57,748 bases of DNA from Flavobacterium psychroterrae (GCF_018380615.1 NZ_JAGYVZ010000024.1:1-57748), one strand, 5' to 3'. Shown: positions 45,576 to 54,402, counted from the stretch's first letter. The notes: generated by a model not told the origin, from the sequence alone. Translations and numbers: made by a program.

Positions 45576-47087
45576 ATGATACTCAATACAAATAAGGGAT
45601 TTAAAAAATACTTAGTAGAGGTTATCTGTCTTCTCTATATACTTCTTTTTGTTTATGCCGCTGTGAGCAAGCTGTTGGATTTTGAAAATTTTCAAGTTCA
45701 GCTAGGGCAGTCTCCCCTTTTGAGTGTTTTTGCTGTTTGGGTTTCCTGGCTGGTGCCTTTTACAGAACTGCTGACCGCTGTATTTCTTGTACTGCCAAAA
45801 CTGCGCACTCTGGGTCTTTTTACAGCCTTAAGTCTGATGACGATGTTTAGTGTTTATATTTTTATAATACTGCATTTTAGTGATTTTGTTCCCTGTTCAT
45901 GCGGGGGTGTTTTAGAGAAAATGAGCTGGAATGTGCACCTTGCATTTAATCTAATATTTATTATGCTTGCCTGTATTGCCGTTATACTAAGAAGCCACAC
46001 AGGTACGATTTCCGCAGTAAATTTGACCCCGGCACTTACAGGTAAAGCTATGCTGCTAGATGTTTTGTTAAGCACTGTAGTTATTATCGTATTATTTCTT
46101 ATCTCTGAAGACAGTATGCATAATAAAAACCCTTTCATAAGAAGGTTTCCCCAGCATCCGGTTATGTTTGAAAGGAGTATGGATTTAAAATTTAATTCCT
46201 ACTATTTTGCGGGCTTCAGCAACAACAGAATTTACCTTGGTAATTATACCACCCCGCTTAAAATTTTATCTATGGATTCCAGATTGCAGGACAGAAAGAT
46301 CATAAAGATAGTTTTTGATTCAAAGAAGCTTCGTTTTACGATGGTCAAAATTAAGATAAGCGCCCCTGATTTTTATTTAATGGACGGTACTGTTCCAGCT
46401 ATATTCAGCGGGAAAACTATGGATTGGAAAATTAGCAAAGAACTTAAGGAACTTCCTTACTTTACTTTAGCGGAACCCATTGACAGCACCACTGTGATGA
46501 TCCGGGCTGGTAACGGCAAAGATGGTTCGCATACACTTGGTGTTTATAGGGCAAACAAATCCACTGCCACCCGATATAATTCAAAACTCCTGCAGGTACA
46601 GATAGACGGTATATTTGATACAGACGGAATGTTGCTATTCAGTAATAAGCTGAAAAAAATGGTCTATGTTTATTATTACCGCAATGAGTTTATTGTGGCT
46701 GGGACCAATGTCGCTCTAGATTACCGCGGACATACTATTGATACTATTACAAGGGCAAAGATAAAGGTAGCTTATCTTAAAAACAGCACAATAAGAAAGA
46801 TGTCAGCACCACCACTAATTGTGAACGCACATGCAGCGATATCAGGAAATCTCCTTTTTGTTAATTCCAAAACACAAGGCCAGTTTGAAGATGAAAAGCT
46901 ATGGAAACGCGCATTTATTATTGATGTGTACGACTTAAATAAAAATGCTTATTTAATGAGTTTTTCGGTTGATAAAATTGAGAATAAAAAGCTTTTGTCA
47001 CTCTTTGTCACCGATGAGCACCTGTATGCATTAATGGAGAATGAACTTGTTGTTTATAAGTTGCGCGATATTATAAAAGAGAAATAA
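45576..47087 (+). CDS. MauE-like membrane protein with propeller-like periplasmic domain
   Basis: This is a 503-residue protein from the ATG at 45576. The N-terminal 150 residues are the four-TM MauE/DoxX-like fold: CLLYILLFVYAAVSKLLDFENFQ and a conserved VPCSCGGVLEKM Cys motif. After a further TM (about 155-185) a 310-residue beta-rich periplasmic domain resembles a short propeller (repeats around FYLMDGTVPAIF, GMLLFSNKLKKM, LLFVNSKTQGQF). MauE family members deliver or handle redox/disulphide groups. It is followed 116 bases later by a small exported Cys peptide, possibly its substrate. Confidence 0.8.
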   Translation: MILNTNKGFKKYLVEVICLLYILLFVYAAVSKLLDFENFQVQLGQSPLLSVFAVWVSWLVPFTELLTAVFLVLPKLRTLGLFTALSLMTMFSVYIFIILHFSDFVPCSCGGVLEKMSWNVHLAFNLIFIMLACIAVILRSHTGTISAVNLTPALTGKAMLLDVLLSTVVIIVLFLISEDSMHNKNPFIRRFPQHPVMFERSMDLKFNSYYFAGFSNNRIYLGNYTTPLKILSMDSRLQDRKIIKIVFDSKKLRFTMVKIKISAPDFYLMDGTVPAIFSGKTMDWKISKELKELPYFTLAEPIDSTTVMIRAGNGKDGSHTLGVYRANKSTATRYNSKLLQVQIDGIFDTDGMLLFSNKLKKMVYVYYYRNEFIVAGTNVALDYRGHTIDTITRAKIKVAYLKNSTIRKMSAPPLIVNAHAAISGNLLFVNSKTQGQFEDEKLWKRAFIIDVYDLNKNAYLMSFSVDKIENKKLLSLFVTDEHLYALMENELVVYKLRDIIKEK

Positions 47088-47203
47088 ACGGTGTTATAGA
47101 TAACAACTTATGACAGCAGAAAATATATCGGCCGATATCAGGAAAATAGACTGAATACCTGTAAAAAAAAGTAGGTCAGATTTTTAATTTAATATTTATT
47201 ATT

Positions 47204-47476
47204 ATGAAAAATTCATTTTTGAAAAACATGGTTCCCGCTGCAGTTATTGCCTTGGGAATCTCGGGAGCTTTTGTAACAACTTCAATGCAGAGTGTCTCCA
47301 ACAGCAGTTCATTCAGACCTGCCTATATTCTAAATGAGGATGATGAATGCGAGCCGGTAGAAGTTCCTTGTAATGACACTAGTGGTACTATTTGTCTCCA
47401 TAGTGCTTCTGGGCAGCAAGCCTTTGATGTAAACGCTCAGGGCAATTGTAATGTTACGCTGTACAAACAAAATTGA
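47204..47476 (+). CDS. DUF6520-like small exported Cys-containing peptide
   Basis: This 90-residue precursor has an N-terminal signal-like segment (NMVPAAVIALGISGAFVTTS) and a short mature part with four Cys (DDECEPVEVPCND, TICLHS, GNCNVTL). DUF6520 proteins in Bacteroidota are typically of this length, with this N-terminus, and next to MauE-type genes. The four Cys could form disulphides or bind a ligand. No function is known. A strong terminator follows 28 bases after the stop. Confidence 0.8.
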   Translation: MKNSFLKNMVPAAVIALGISGAFVTTSMQSVSNSSSFRPAYILNEDDECEPVEVPCNDTSGTICLHSASGQQAFDVNAQGNCNVTLYKQN

Positions 47477-47504
47477 TGTATTCAACAAATGAATGCAACA
47501 AAGG

Positions 47505-47542
47505 TACAATGCAGTTCCAACCGAACTGCATTGTATTTTTTA
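47505..47542 (+). terminator. Terminator of the MauE/peptide genes
   Basis: The stem TACAATGCAGTTC pairs with GAACTGCATTGTA around a CAACC loop and is followed by six T, just after the small peptide gene. Confidence 0.85.
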
Positions 47543-47553
47543 ATTTGAGCCTA

Positions 47554-48051
47554 TTATTGTAGACCCGCACTAATCCACTGCGCAGAGGTGTCTTTCTTTA
47601 GATAGTAATTAAACCATTGCTTTAGCCGAAGCGACAGATCAATCTGATTCTCCTTATCAGTAAAAACATGTCCTTCGTTTGGATAGAGCAACAGGATATT
47701 TTTCTTTCCCAATCGTCGCAGTGCCAAATAATACTCCAGGCTCTGACGCACATCAATCTGCTTATCTGCTTTTCCGGACCATAACAGCAAAGGTGTATTT
47801 ACTGTTTGTGCATTGTGTACCGGAGAATTATTATGGAAAAATTCAGGTGCTTCAAATGGAGTTTTTCCCATCCACCACTGTTGGTTTTGAAACCGCCACA
47901 TATAGGGTTTTCCGGTGTTTTGGTTGACAGTCAGAAAAAAACTTGTCAGATCCGTTATGCTGCTACCAGCGATGGCGGTTTTAAATAAATTTGTCTGTGT
48001 AATTATAAAGGCAGCCTCATAGCCTCCGAATGAATGTCCAATTAGCCCGGG
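47554..48051 (-). pseudogene. S9 prolyl-oligopeptidase C-terminal fragment
   Basis: The minus-strand frame begins at a junction and reads LIGHSFGGYEAAFIIT, GSSITDLTSFFLTV, then LLWSGKADKQID and LYPNEGHVFTDK to the stop. These are the nucleophile Ser (GHSFGG), Asp (SGKADKQID) and His (NEGHVF) regions of an S9 alpha/beta hydrolase. The N-terminal propeller is absent. It lies next to the MauE/DUF6520 pair, a setting where S9 peptidases may occur. At 48046-48051 it abuts the recombinase fragment at CCCGGG. Confidence 0.85.
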
Positions 48052-48875
48052 TCAATGGACAGCATGAGCCAATTATCAGTGAAGGATTATTTTATCGGGT
48101 TCAAGACGTTCTTGATAGTAAAGCAAGAACCTATCGGCCAAAAATTAAAACTATTGAGAATTTTCCTTTGCGAGGTTTTTTTCTTTGTCCAAAGTGCGGT
48201 CAGAAGTTAACAGGAAGTAAATGTAAAGGAAGGAATAAATATTACTACTATTATCACTGTGATAAAGTATGTAAATGGAGAGTGAATTCTGAAATAGCTA
48301 ACAAGATTTTTAAAGAACATTTAAATAAATTTAAACCTTTAGAGGAAGTTAAGAAGCTATATACCGCGGTTCTGCTTGAAGGTTATAGAGAGCATACTGG
48401 AGTAATAGCAGGAGAAAAAAAGAAGTCCCTTGAGCAGATTGCAGTTTATGAAAAGAAATTATCTGTGGCCAGAAATTTATTAGCTACCGAGAAAATCGAT
48501 GCTGAAGATTACAATCTTATGAAAATTGAATACAATGCAATTATCAGTAAGTTGGAAAAAGGCATTGGAAATGTAGAGGACGACAAGGCTAGTATAGAGC
48601 ATTTAACGACGACTGGATTGGAAAACCTTTTAAAGCTAGGTGAAGCCTTTGATGGCGGGACTTTAGCTGATTCAAGAGAATTAATTGGTTTAATTTTTCC
48701 CGAAAATTTCACATTTCAAGAACAGAAAATCCGCACCGCCCGAGTCAATGAAATGGTTAACTGTATCTATCTGGTAAACAACAGATTACGGGCAAAAAAA
48801 AACGGGACAAAAGATGATATTTTTCTTTTGTCCCGAGTAGTGACCTCGACTGGATTCAAACCAGTAACCTCTTGA
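48046..48875 (+). pseudogene. Serine recombinase C-terminal fragment
   Basis: The frame reads NGQHEPIISEGLFYRVQDVL, then FPLRGFFLCPKCGQKLTGS, a zinc-ribbon (CPKCG and CDKVC) as in large serine recombinases, and then a coiled-coil region (AGEKKKSLEQIAVYEKKLS). The N-terminal resolvase domain with the catalytic Ser is missing because the frame starts at the S9 junction. The last 25 codons (KNGTKDDIFLLSRVVTSTGF) are the antisense of the tRNA-Arg terminator and 3' end. That suggests the C-terminus was created by integration at the tRNA. Confidence 0.85.
48794..48835 (-). terminator. Terminator of tRNA-Arg
   Basis: Read on the minus strand, CGGGACAAAAGA pairs with TCTTTTGTCCCG around an AT loop and is followed by nine T. 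It begins five bases after the tRNA. It lies inside the recombinase reading frame. Confidence 0.85.
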
Positions 48876-48914
48876 GCCGTAATCAAGTGCGCTATTCAGT
48901 TGCGCCACGAGGCC
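48841..48914 (-). tRNA. tRNA-Arg (anticodon ACG)
   Basis: Minus strand. The acceptor stem GGCCTCG pairs with CGAGGTC plus discriminator A; the D arm is GCGC/GCGC; the anticodon stem CTTGA/TCAAG encloses loop TTACGGC with anticodon ACG; the T arm is ACTGG-TTTGAAT-CCAGT. All arms pair, and the 74-nt length is canonical. ACG decodes CGU and, after A34 deamination, CGC/CGA. CCA is not encoded. Confidence 0.93.
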
Positions 48915-49028
48915 TTTTGTTTTCAATTCAGCTAATTTTTCGTAGCTTTGTTGAGCGCTTATTGCGGGTGCAAAGATAGAAAGAAATGTGAGATATACAA
49001 GCATAAAATAACATAAAATTAAAAAAAA

Positions 49029-49541
49029 ATGAAGATTGAAAATTATGTACGTGATATTCAGGGTTTTCCTAAAGAAGGAATTTTGTTTAAAGATATCACT
49101 CCGCTATTAAATGATCCAATTGCAACAAAAAAATGTCTGTCAATTTTAGTAGATTCATTAAAAGGACAAAAAATAGATAAGGTGGTAGGAGCGGAAAGCC
49201 GCGGTTTTTTCTTCGGGATATTATTGGCACAGGAATTAAATGCGGGATTTGTTCCGGTAAGAAAACCAAAAAAGCTTCCTTATGAAATTATTTCGGCTTC
49301 GTATGAGTTAGAATATGGTACAGATACTTTAGAGATGCACACAGATGCAATAAAAAAAGGGGACAGGGTTTTGATCCACGATGATGTTTTAGCGACCGGA
49401 GGAACCGCTAAAGCAGTTTGTGAATTAGTAGAGAAATTAGGTGGAGAAATTGTACAATGCAATTTTTTAATGGAATTGACTTTTCTTAACGGAAGACAAA
49501 AAATTAATGAGCATCCAATATTTGCAGCAATCACTTATTGA
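49029..49541 (+). CDS. apt: Adenine phosphoribosyltransferase
   Basis: This 170-residue purine-salvage enzyme makes AMP from adenine and PRPP. The family start IENYVRDIQGFPKEGILFKDITPLL and the PRPP loop VLIHDDVLATGGTAKA are clear, with the flexible loop ESRGFFFG between. Length is typical. The start is preceded by an A-rich leader, 115 bases right of the tRNA. It stands alone and is followed by a bidirectional terminator. It is a housekeeping gene, so accessory DNA probably ends around the tRNA. Confidence 0.97.
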   Translation: MKIENYVRDIQGFPKEGILFKDITPLLNDPIATKKCLSILVDSLKGQKIDKVVGAESRGFFFGILLAQELNAGFVPVRKPKKLPYEIISASYELEYGTDTLEMHTDAIKKGDRVLIHDDVLATGGTAKAVCELVEKLGGEIVQCNFLMELTFLNGRQKINEHPIFAAITY

Positions 49542-49580
49542 TTAAATTTCATTAAGCCTGTAATTTAAAGTAAAACAGTC

Positions 49581-49616
49581 AAAATTGTCTTAGTGAATTT
49601 AAACTAAGACAATTTT
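49581..49616. terminator. Bidirectional terminator, apt / response regulator
   Basis: The stem AAAATTGTCTTAGT pairs perfectly with ACTAAGACAATTTT around an AT loop, with T-runs on the right and A-runs on the left. The right arm overlaps the last codons and stop of the regulator gene. Confidence 0.8.
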
Positions 49617-50243
49617 GTTTTTAATAGCATATAAAACCAAACCTATTCTGGTTTTGATTTCTAATTTATCAAACAAACATTCCCTGTAACCGTCGATTGT
49701 TTTTGGGCTTAGACACATTTCTGAGGCGATTTCCTTGTACGTTTTTTCGGTACAGGCGTGTTTTATAAAAATGATTTCCTTATCCTTTAAATTAATTTTT
49801 GTAGATTCGTTATTGGCTTTTTTTACGAGCATTCCTGAAACTAATTCAGTAAAATAAAAACCTTTTTCAATAACCGAAATCATTCCGTCCTTAAATATTT
49901 CCGGTGATGTATCTTTCAATAAATAACCTTTGGCACCGTTAGTTAGCATTTTTATAATAATTTCTTCATCATCATTTACAGATAGTGCGATAACTTTAAG
50001 TTCCGGTCTGTTTTCCTTAATCCATTTCATGGTACTTACACCATCTAAAACAGGCATATTTACATCAAGTAAAATTAAATCAACATCAGCGTCGATATTT
50101 TCCTGTAAGTATGAAATAAATACTTTTCCATTTTCAAAGCGATTAATTACTTCAAAATCTTTAAAACTATTGATCAAAAGCTGCAATGATTGCGAAAAAA
50201 GCAAATGATCATCTACAATAATAATTTTGTTTTTAGGTTTCAT
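49599..50243 (-). CDS. NarL/LuxR-type response regulator
   Basis: This 214-residue protein has a receiver domain (acidic D11-D12, phospho-acceptor Asp60 in LILLDVNMPVLDG) and a C-terminal LuxR-type HTH (KEIASEMCLSPKTIDGYRECL, about 165-185). It is the output partner of the histidine kinase whose gene overlaps it by 11 bases (stop inside start), so the two are translated together. DNA targets probably include the divergent large-protein operon at 52349, where AGGGT repeats stand in the promoter. Confidence 0.95.
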   Translation of the reverse strand: MKPKNKIIIVDDHLLFSQSLQLLINSFKDFEVINRFENGKVFISYLQENIDADVDLILLDVNMPVLDGVSTMKWIKENRPELKVIALSVNDDEEIIIKMLTNGAKGYLLKDTSPEIFKDGMISVIEKGFYFTELVSGMLVKKANNESTKINLKDKEIIFIKHACTEKTYKEIASEMCLSPKTIDGYRECLFDKLEIKTRIGLVLYAIKNKIVLV

Positions 50244-51018
50244 TGGGTTTTGTTAAAGGATATTTTAAGGTTACAGTTGTTCCTGCCGGGTCTGATTGCA
50301 TAATTAATGTGGCACCAATTAATTTAGCTCTTAACTTCATGTTGTTTAATCCAATTCCGGAATTTATAGTAAGCGGATCATATCCAATTCCAAAATCTTT
50401 GAATTTTAATAAAAAAACATTCTCTGTTGTGGTGATGTTTACTTCAAATAAATCACTGTGAGAATGTTTCAGGCTATTGTGCAATGTTTCCTGAAAAATC
50501 CTGTAAATAAATAAATCATGTTCTTGATTGATGTGAGGAATTTCTCCTGTAAAGTTATAATTATATTGAATATTTTTAAGCTTTTTTATTCGCTCTAAAT
50601 CTTGTTTTATTGCTTCTATGAAATTAGTTTCCAGTAAGTTGTCTTTGTTGATGATTCGGGATAAAATTCTGATTTCATCTAATGATTTAGACAGGATTTG
50701 TTTCAGGTCAGTCAATTCAGTTTCATGAACCGGCTCTCCGCTATTGATGTACATATTAAGCTGCATAATACCTACAGACACAATTTGGCCAATATTATCG
50801 TGCAATTCCTTACTGATTTCGCTTAACGTCTGATCCTTAATTTCAATTCGGGTTTTAACTAATTCTGATTGAAAATAGAGTTCAGATTCCATTTTTTCGA
50901 CCAAATAAGTATTCTTCTTCTTTAAGAAATAAAAGAAAATCACAAGCAGAATAACCAGTAAAGTAAAAAATACAATACCTAATGAAATGACTAATAGTTG
51001 TACCTCTTTTCGCTCCAT
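50233..51018 (-). CDS. Sensor histidine kinase, HisKA_3 type
   Basis: This 261-residue kinase (start chosen at MERKEVQLLV, 51018) has one N-terminal membrane segment (about residues 8-32), a coiled linker, HisKA_3 with His73 in ISKELHDNIGQIV, and a HATPase_c domain with IFQETLHNSLKHS and DFGIGYD. It belongs to the NarX/LytS-like group that pairs with NarL regulators. There is no extracytoplasmic sensor domain, so input may come from the multi-pass membrane protein encoded just upstream, whose gene overlaps it by 28 bases. Confidence 0.93.
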   Translation of the reverse strand: MERKEVQLLVISLGIVFFTLLVILLVIFFYFLKKKNTYLVEKMESELYFQSELVKTRIEIKDQTLSEISKELHDNIGQIVSVGIMQLNMYINSGEPVHETELTDLKQILSKSLDEIRILSRIINKDNLLETNFIEAIKQDLERIKKLKNIQYNYNFTGEIPHINQEHDLFIYRIFQETLHNSLKHSHSDLFEVNITTTENVFLLKFKDFGIGYDPLTINSGIGLNNMKLRAKLIGATLIMQSDPAGTTVTLKYPLTKPNET

Positions 51019-51638
51019 AAAAATCCAATAATAAAACAACTATGCGTTAGAAAATTCAAAATAAACAATACTAAACTAAATATGGATTCATCATGTTTGA
51101 TCAGGAACCATTTTAAAGCCAGCATAAAAGGTAAAAAAGGCACATGAAAGACTAAGATGCCTAAGATGTACCAAAAAAATACTGATTTTTTAAAATTTAA
51201 TATTTTGTCTGAGTTAAAAATTTCTATCAAATATAAGCAAGATAATATCATAACTATCAGAACTCCAATAGCAAAACTATAAATAAAGGAATGATTTACA
51301 TCATCAATGAAATACAGGATATTCAGAAAAAATGAAAATATAAATAATATCAAACTTAAAGATGCAATTGTTTTATGATTGATTTTGAGTAAAAGGCTCT
51401 TTAAAAGAAGAATGTAGGCGCAGAAACTAAATAACATGTAAAAATTGAATACATAATAATTGAGCACGCCCGTCCATTCAGTAAAATGATAGCCAATTAC
51501 TTCTACCAAAGCCGAAAACCATATTAAAGCAACTAACAATTTAGCCTTTTTACCGGGAAGTTTGTGGAGTGAAATCAATCCGATACTTCCGGAAAATAAA
51601 GCTAAATAGACAATATAAAATCGTAAAAATTCAAACAT
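50991..51638 (-). CDS. Seven-TM-like membrane protein
   Basis: This 215-residue protein has about seven hydrophobic segments spread evenly (for example LFSGSIGLISL, ILNYFVFNFYMLFSFCAYILLL and FFLNILYFIDD). It has no signal peptide and no recognised catalytic motif. Position between the 143-residue protein and the kinase, with overlap to the kinase gene, suggests it is the membrane sensor or an integral part of the signalling module. It could be a divergent 7TM-type receptor. I do not recognise the exact family. Confidence 0.75.
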   Translation of the reverse strand: MFEFLRFYIVYLALFSGSIGLISLHKLPGKKAKLLVALIWFSALVEVIGYHFTEWTGVLNYYVFNFYMLFSFCAYILLLKSLLLKINHKTIASLSLILFIFSFFLNILYFIDDVNHSFIYSFAIGVLIVMILSCLYLIEIFNSDKILNFKKSVFFWYILGILVFHVPFLPFMLALKWFLIKHDESIFSLVLFILNFLTHSCFIIGFLWSEKRYNY

Positions 51639-51644
51639 AATTTT

Positions 51645-52076
51645 TTAATATGTTAATGAAGGCGGTCTTCCAATACTGCCGTAATTCATTGGTTCAATAG
51701 TTGTTATATCTGCATCTTCTTTTTCGCGTACAAGTGCAAAAGTCTGAATGCCTGTTGTACTGATTCTTTTTCTTTTACCTGTTGCTGTTAAAAACAAAGT
51801 CATTAAACCTGCTTTATCTTCATATTTTCTGTCTTCAGGATAAACTCCAAAATAAAATCGGATTCCGTTTACAGTATAACCTGTTTTTTCTCCTTTGGTC
51901 TTGATGTAATGGATATAATTTTCCAGTTCTTCTATAGAAAACCAAACAGCATTTGAATCTTCTTTTTTAATATATCTCGCAATTATGCTGGCTCTGTACC
52001 TCATAAAGTTCGAATGTAATTCCTGACCGAATTTTTTTGTAATTAACTGAGTCGGTCTTCCTGGTTCTGTTTTCAT
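51645..52076 (-). CDS. Hypothetical protein, 143 aa
   Basis: This is a soluble, basic protein with no signal peptide. A conserved-looking core is WFSIEELENYIHYIKTKGEKTGYTVNGIRFYFGVYPE, and the C-terminus ends in MNYGSIGRPPSLTY. I do not recognise the family. It is the first gene of the minus-strand signalling operon (six bases before the membrane protein) and divergent from the 671-residue protein. That makes it either a cytoplasmic partner of the module or a co-regulated effector. Confidence 0.7.
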   Translation of the reverse strand: MKTEPGRPTQLITKKFGQELHSNFMRYRASIIARYIKKEDSNAVWFSIEELENYIHYIKTKGEKTGYTVNGIRFYFGVYPEDRKYEDKAGLMTLFLTATGKRKRISTTGIQTFALVREKEDADITTIEPMNYGSIGRPPSLTY

Positions 52077-52141
52077 AATCTTAAAATTTAAATGTAATGG
52101 TTAAAGGTTAATTTATTGTCTTATAAAGTTTTAATAAAACT

Positions 52142-52231
52142 CAGGGTCAAAATTATTTTAAAGCTACAAAGTTGACAAGGGGAAATATACCCTTTTTTCA
52201 CAGGGTAAATTTATTCAAAAAATAGGGTTAA
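52142..52231. promoter_or_regulatory. AGGGT repeats in the divergent control region
   Basis: AGGGTCAA (52142), AGGGTAAA (52202) and AGGGTTAA (52224) share one strand; the last two are 22 bases apart. TACCCT at 52188-52193 forms an inverted repeat with AGGGTA at 52202-52207 across eight bases. These are candidate binding sites for the NarL-type regulator in the promoter of the signal-less operon. Confidence 0.45.
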
Positions 52232-52348
52232 AGTGCTGTTTCATAGTATTTTATAAAAAATGAATTTTACATCGTTCATTTTAGGCATTTGTATGGCGAT
52301 AAAAATGAGCACTAACATTAATAAGTAATAACTAAAATTTTTTAAATT

Positions 52349-54364
52349 ATGTCACAACCAACCCCACTAGGTTATCCTCATGCAGGAGCCGGAACAGTAG
52401 AAATTCTTTTAGAAAAAGAAGACGGAGCAGATTTTGCAGTACTTTTTTCACCAGATCCTAATAATATGTTATTAAGAGATGCTGGTTTGCCAATGCAATT
52501 TTATTATTATCCAAAATATCCAAGACTTTCAAAACATCCGGATGGAAGATTCAAATTTTCGATGCAGGTTTTTAAAGGAGAAGCTGATTCATCAACTGTA
52601 ATTGGTGCCGAAGGACTTGAAGAAGAAGCCGGAGCCTACACCACATTAACAAGCACAATTGATTTGCCCGAAGCCTTATTAAAAAAAGCCATTGATAAAT
52701 TAAAAACGACGCTTCATACGAACTATAATAATCAAAGACAGTCAAAACTATTTGGATTATTCTCTTTTTTAAAAGGTGTTGACAGAGATTTTAATGAAAC
52801 CAATGTAAGACCTATTCAGTTGACCGAAAACAAGATTGCGATGCACGTTGTAGGCGAAAAATCACCTAATAATCCCTTTGGCGGAGCAAACCCATGGACT
52901 TTTAATATTCAGGGAGAAGGTGCAGGAAGTACTTTTGGACTTGGTGATAATGCATTTTCGATCTTAATGGGGCGTAATAGTGCTTCGTTAGTAAAAAATG
53001 CTTTAGAAGCAGGAACTAACAATCTTGTCATTGAAAATAACCTGAAATATAAAGGTTATATGCCTACTACAACAATTAAAACTACTATTGATGTAAAAAA
53101 AGTACACACTTATTTTTCGGCAAAAGCAAACGTAAGCTGGTCTTTTGTAGATGTAAACTGGGAACATGAATATGAAAAGATTCTGACAACGGGTGGAATC
53201 ATAAGTGAGGTTATTACGGATAATCAATTCACTAATGACGAAAGAAAAAAAGTAGAAGAAGCTCTTTTGACAAAACAAAGAGATTTTGCTTTTCAAATGG
53301 TTCAAAAGCAAATATTCGATGCACCCGAAAAACAATTTACTCCGGCAGCAACGCCTGAAAAACCTGGAGGATTTTTTAGAATCCTTTTCGGAATTGGAAG
53401 CGTGGGAGTAAGCTTGAAATCCGGAACACAAATCAGACAAGTTCAATTTACGGATGAAATAAAATTCTCAGCCATTGAAGTTTTAGATTCAAAAATTAGC
53501 GGAAACTTAACTCCATTGACATTAAAAACAGGTCCGGCAGCAAAAGAAGACCTGAAGAAATATATTGTAGAAGTGCCGCTTGACGAAGATTTTCAAAAAG
53601 TTCAGGTCATTGCATCTCTAAACGGCGGATTAATCAAACTGGATAAAGATAGTGATATTGTCAATGATAGTCCTGTAAGTCAGGTTTCTATAGAAGTTGG
53701 TTATCCTGATTCTAAAGGAAAAATCGTTTGGAAAAGCTCCGGAAGAATGATTGCGCCCGAGGGAACTCCGTATGTGAAAAATACCAGCAAATCCGGAAAA
53801 GAAATTGATGCTATTTTCCCCGCAACCTGGAACGATAAATCGAGAGAGAAAAACGCATTTGTTTTTGATTTTGTAAAACATAACGGTTCAACTAAAATAA
53901 AAGTACGTCAGGAAGTTATGTATGAAAAAGACAAACGTATCAAATTGAAAGACAGCGTTAGGGAATTTGAGTTTGAAGGAACAAAAATATTCGTGCCGCT
54001 TCCGGTGATGAATATGATCAATTATACATTATCGACCGAAGAACTTTATGAATGTGATACGCTTGAAGTCACACTAAAAGTGGATAAAATGTCTTCGAAA
54101 AAATTCAAATTTACAGCTGATAATTTTGAAGATGCGATTCCGTACAGATCCTGGTATGAATTAGATTATACAATTAAACCAACAGAATACAAAGTAAAAT
54201 ATACTTGTAACGGTAAAATTGGTAAAAAAGCTAAAAAGGTTTCTATCTCTACAGATTATCAAAAAATTGATTATTTAGAAGGTGATGTTTTATTTGAAAT
54301 TCCAACAGGAACCGCAGCGCAAAATGCTGATATCGAAAAAATCCGAGCTGCATTTTCAGAATAA
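52349..54364 (+). CDS. Large unrecognised protein, 671 aa
   Basis: I do not recognise this protein. It has no signal peptide, no membrane segment and no secretion-type C-terminal domain. The N-terminal 100 residues (LGYPHAGAGTVEILLEKEDG, then GLPMQFYYYPKYPRLSKHPDG) look like a compact beta-rich domain. The centre has two Gly-rich stretches (PFGGANPWTFNIQGEGAG; a similar FFRILFGIGSVGVSLKSG near 350). The C-terminal 250 residues are regular beta-like with alternating charged/hydrophobic residues, as in Ig-like repeats. It is first gene of a three-gene operon with a muramidase and is driven by a control region facing a two-component system. Confidence 0.8.
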   Translation: MSQPTPLGYPHAGAGTVEILLEKEDGADFAVLFSPDPNNMLLRDAGLPMQFYYYPKYPRLSKHPDGRFKFSMQVFKGEADSSTVIGAEGLEEEAGAYTTLTSTIDLPEALLKKAIDKLKTTLHTNYNNQRQSKLFGLFSFLKGVDRDFNETNVRPIQLTENKIAMHVVGEKSPNNPFGGANPWTFNIQGEGAGSTFGLGDNAFSILMGRNSASLVKNALEAGTNNLVIENNLKYKGYMPTTTIKTTIDVKKVHTYFSAKANVSWSFVDVNWEHEYEKILTTGGIISEVITDNQFTNDERKKVEEALLTKQRDFAFQMVQKQIFDAPEKQFTPAATPEKPGGFFRILFGIGSVGVSLKSGTQIRQVQFTDEIKFSAIEVLDSKISGNLTPLTLKTGPAAKEDLKKYIVEVPLDEDFQKVQVIASLNGGLIKLDKDSDIVNDSPVSQVSIEVGYPDSKGKIVWKSSGRMIAPEGTPYVKNTSKSGKEIDAIFPATWNDKSREKNAFVFDFVKHNGSTKIKVRQEVMYEKDKRIKLKDSVREFEFEGTKIFVPLPVMNMINYTLSTEELYECDTLEVTLKVDKMSSKKFKFTADNFEDAIPYRSWYELDYTIKPTEYKVKYTCNGKIGKKAKKVSISTDYQKIDYLEGDVLFEIPTGTAAQNADIEKIRAAFSE

Positions 54365-54378
54365 TTTTTTTGATAGAT

Positions 54379-54402
54379 AAAGGGGACATTTTTTGTCCCT
54401 TT
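54379..54402 (+). terminator. Intercistronic hairpin with T-run
   Basis: AAAGGGGACA pairs with TGTCCCTTTT with one bulged G, followed by T-rich sequence, 15 bases after the 671-residue gene. It could attenuate transcription into the next two genes. Confidence 0.55.

Noticed and set aside
48786..49004. Minus-strand open frame over the tRNA
   Set aside because: It reads through tRNA-Arg and its terminator; the tRNA explains the sequence.
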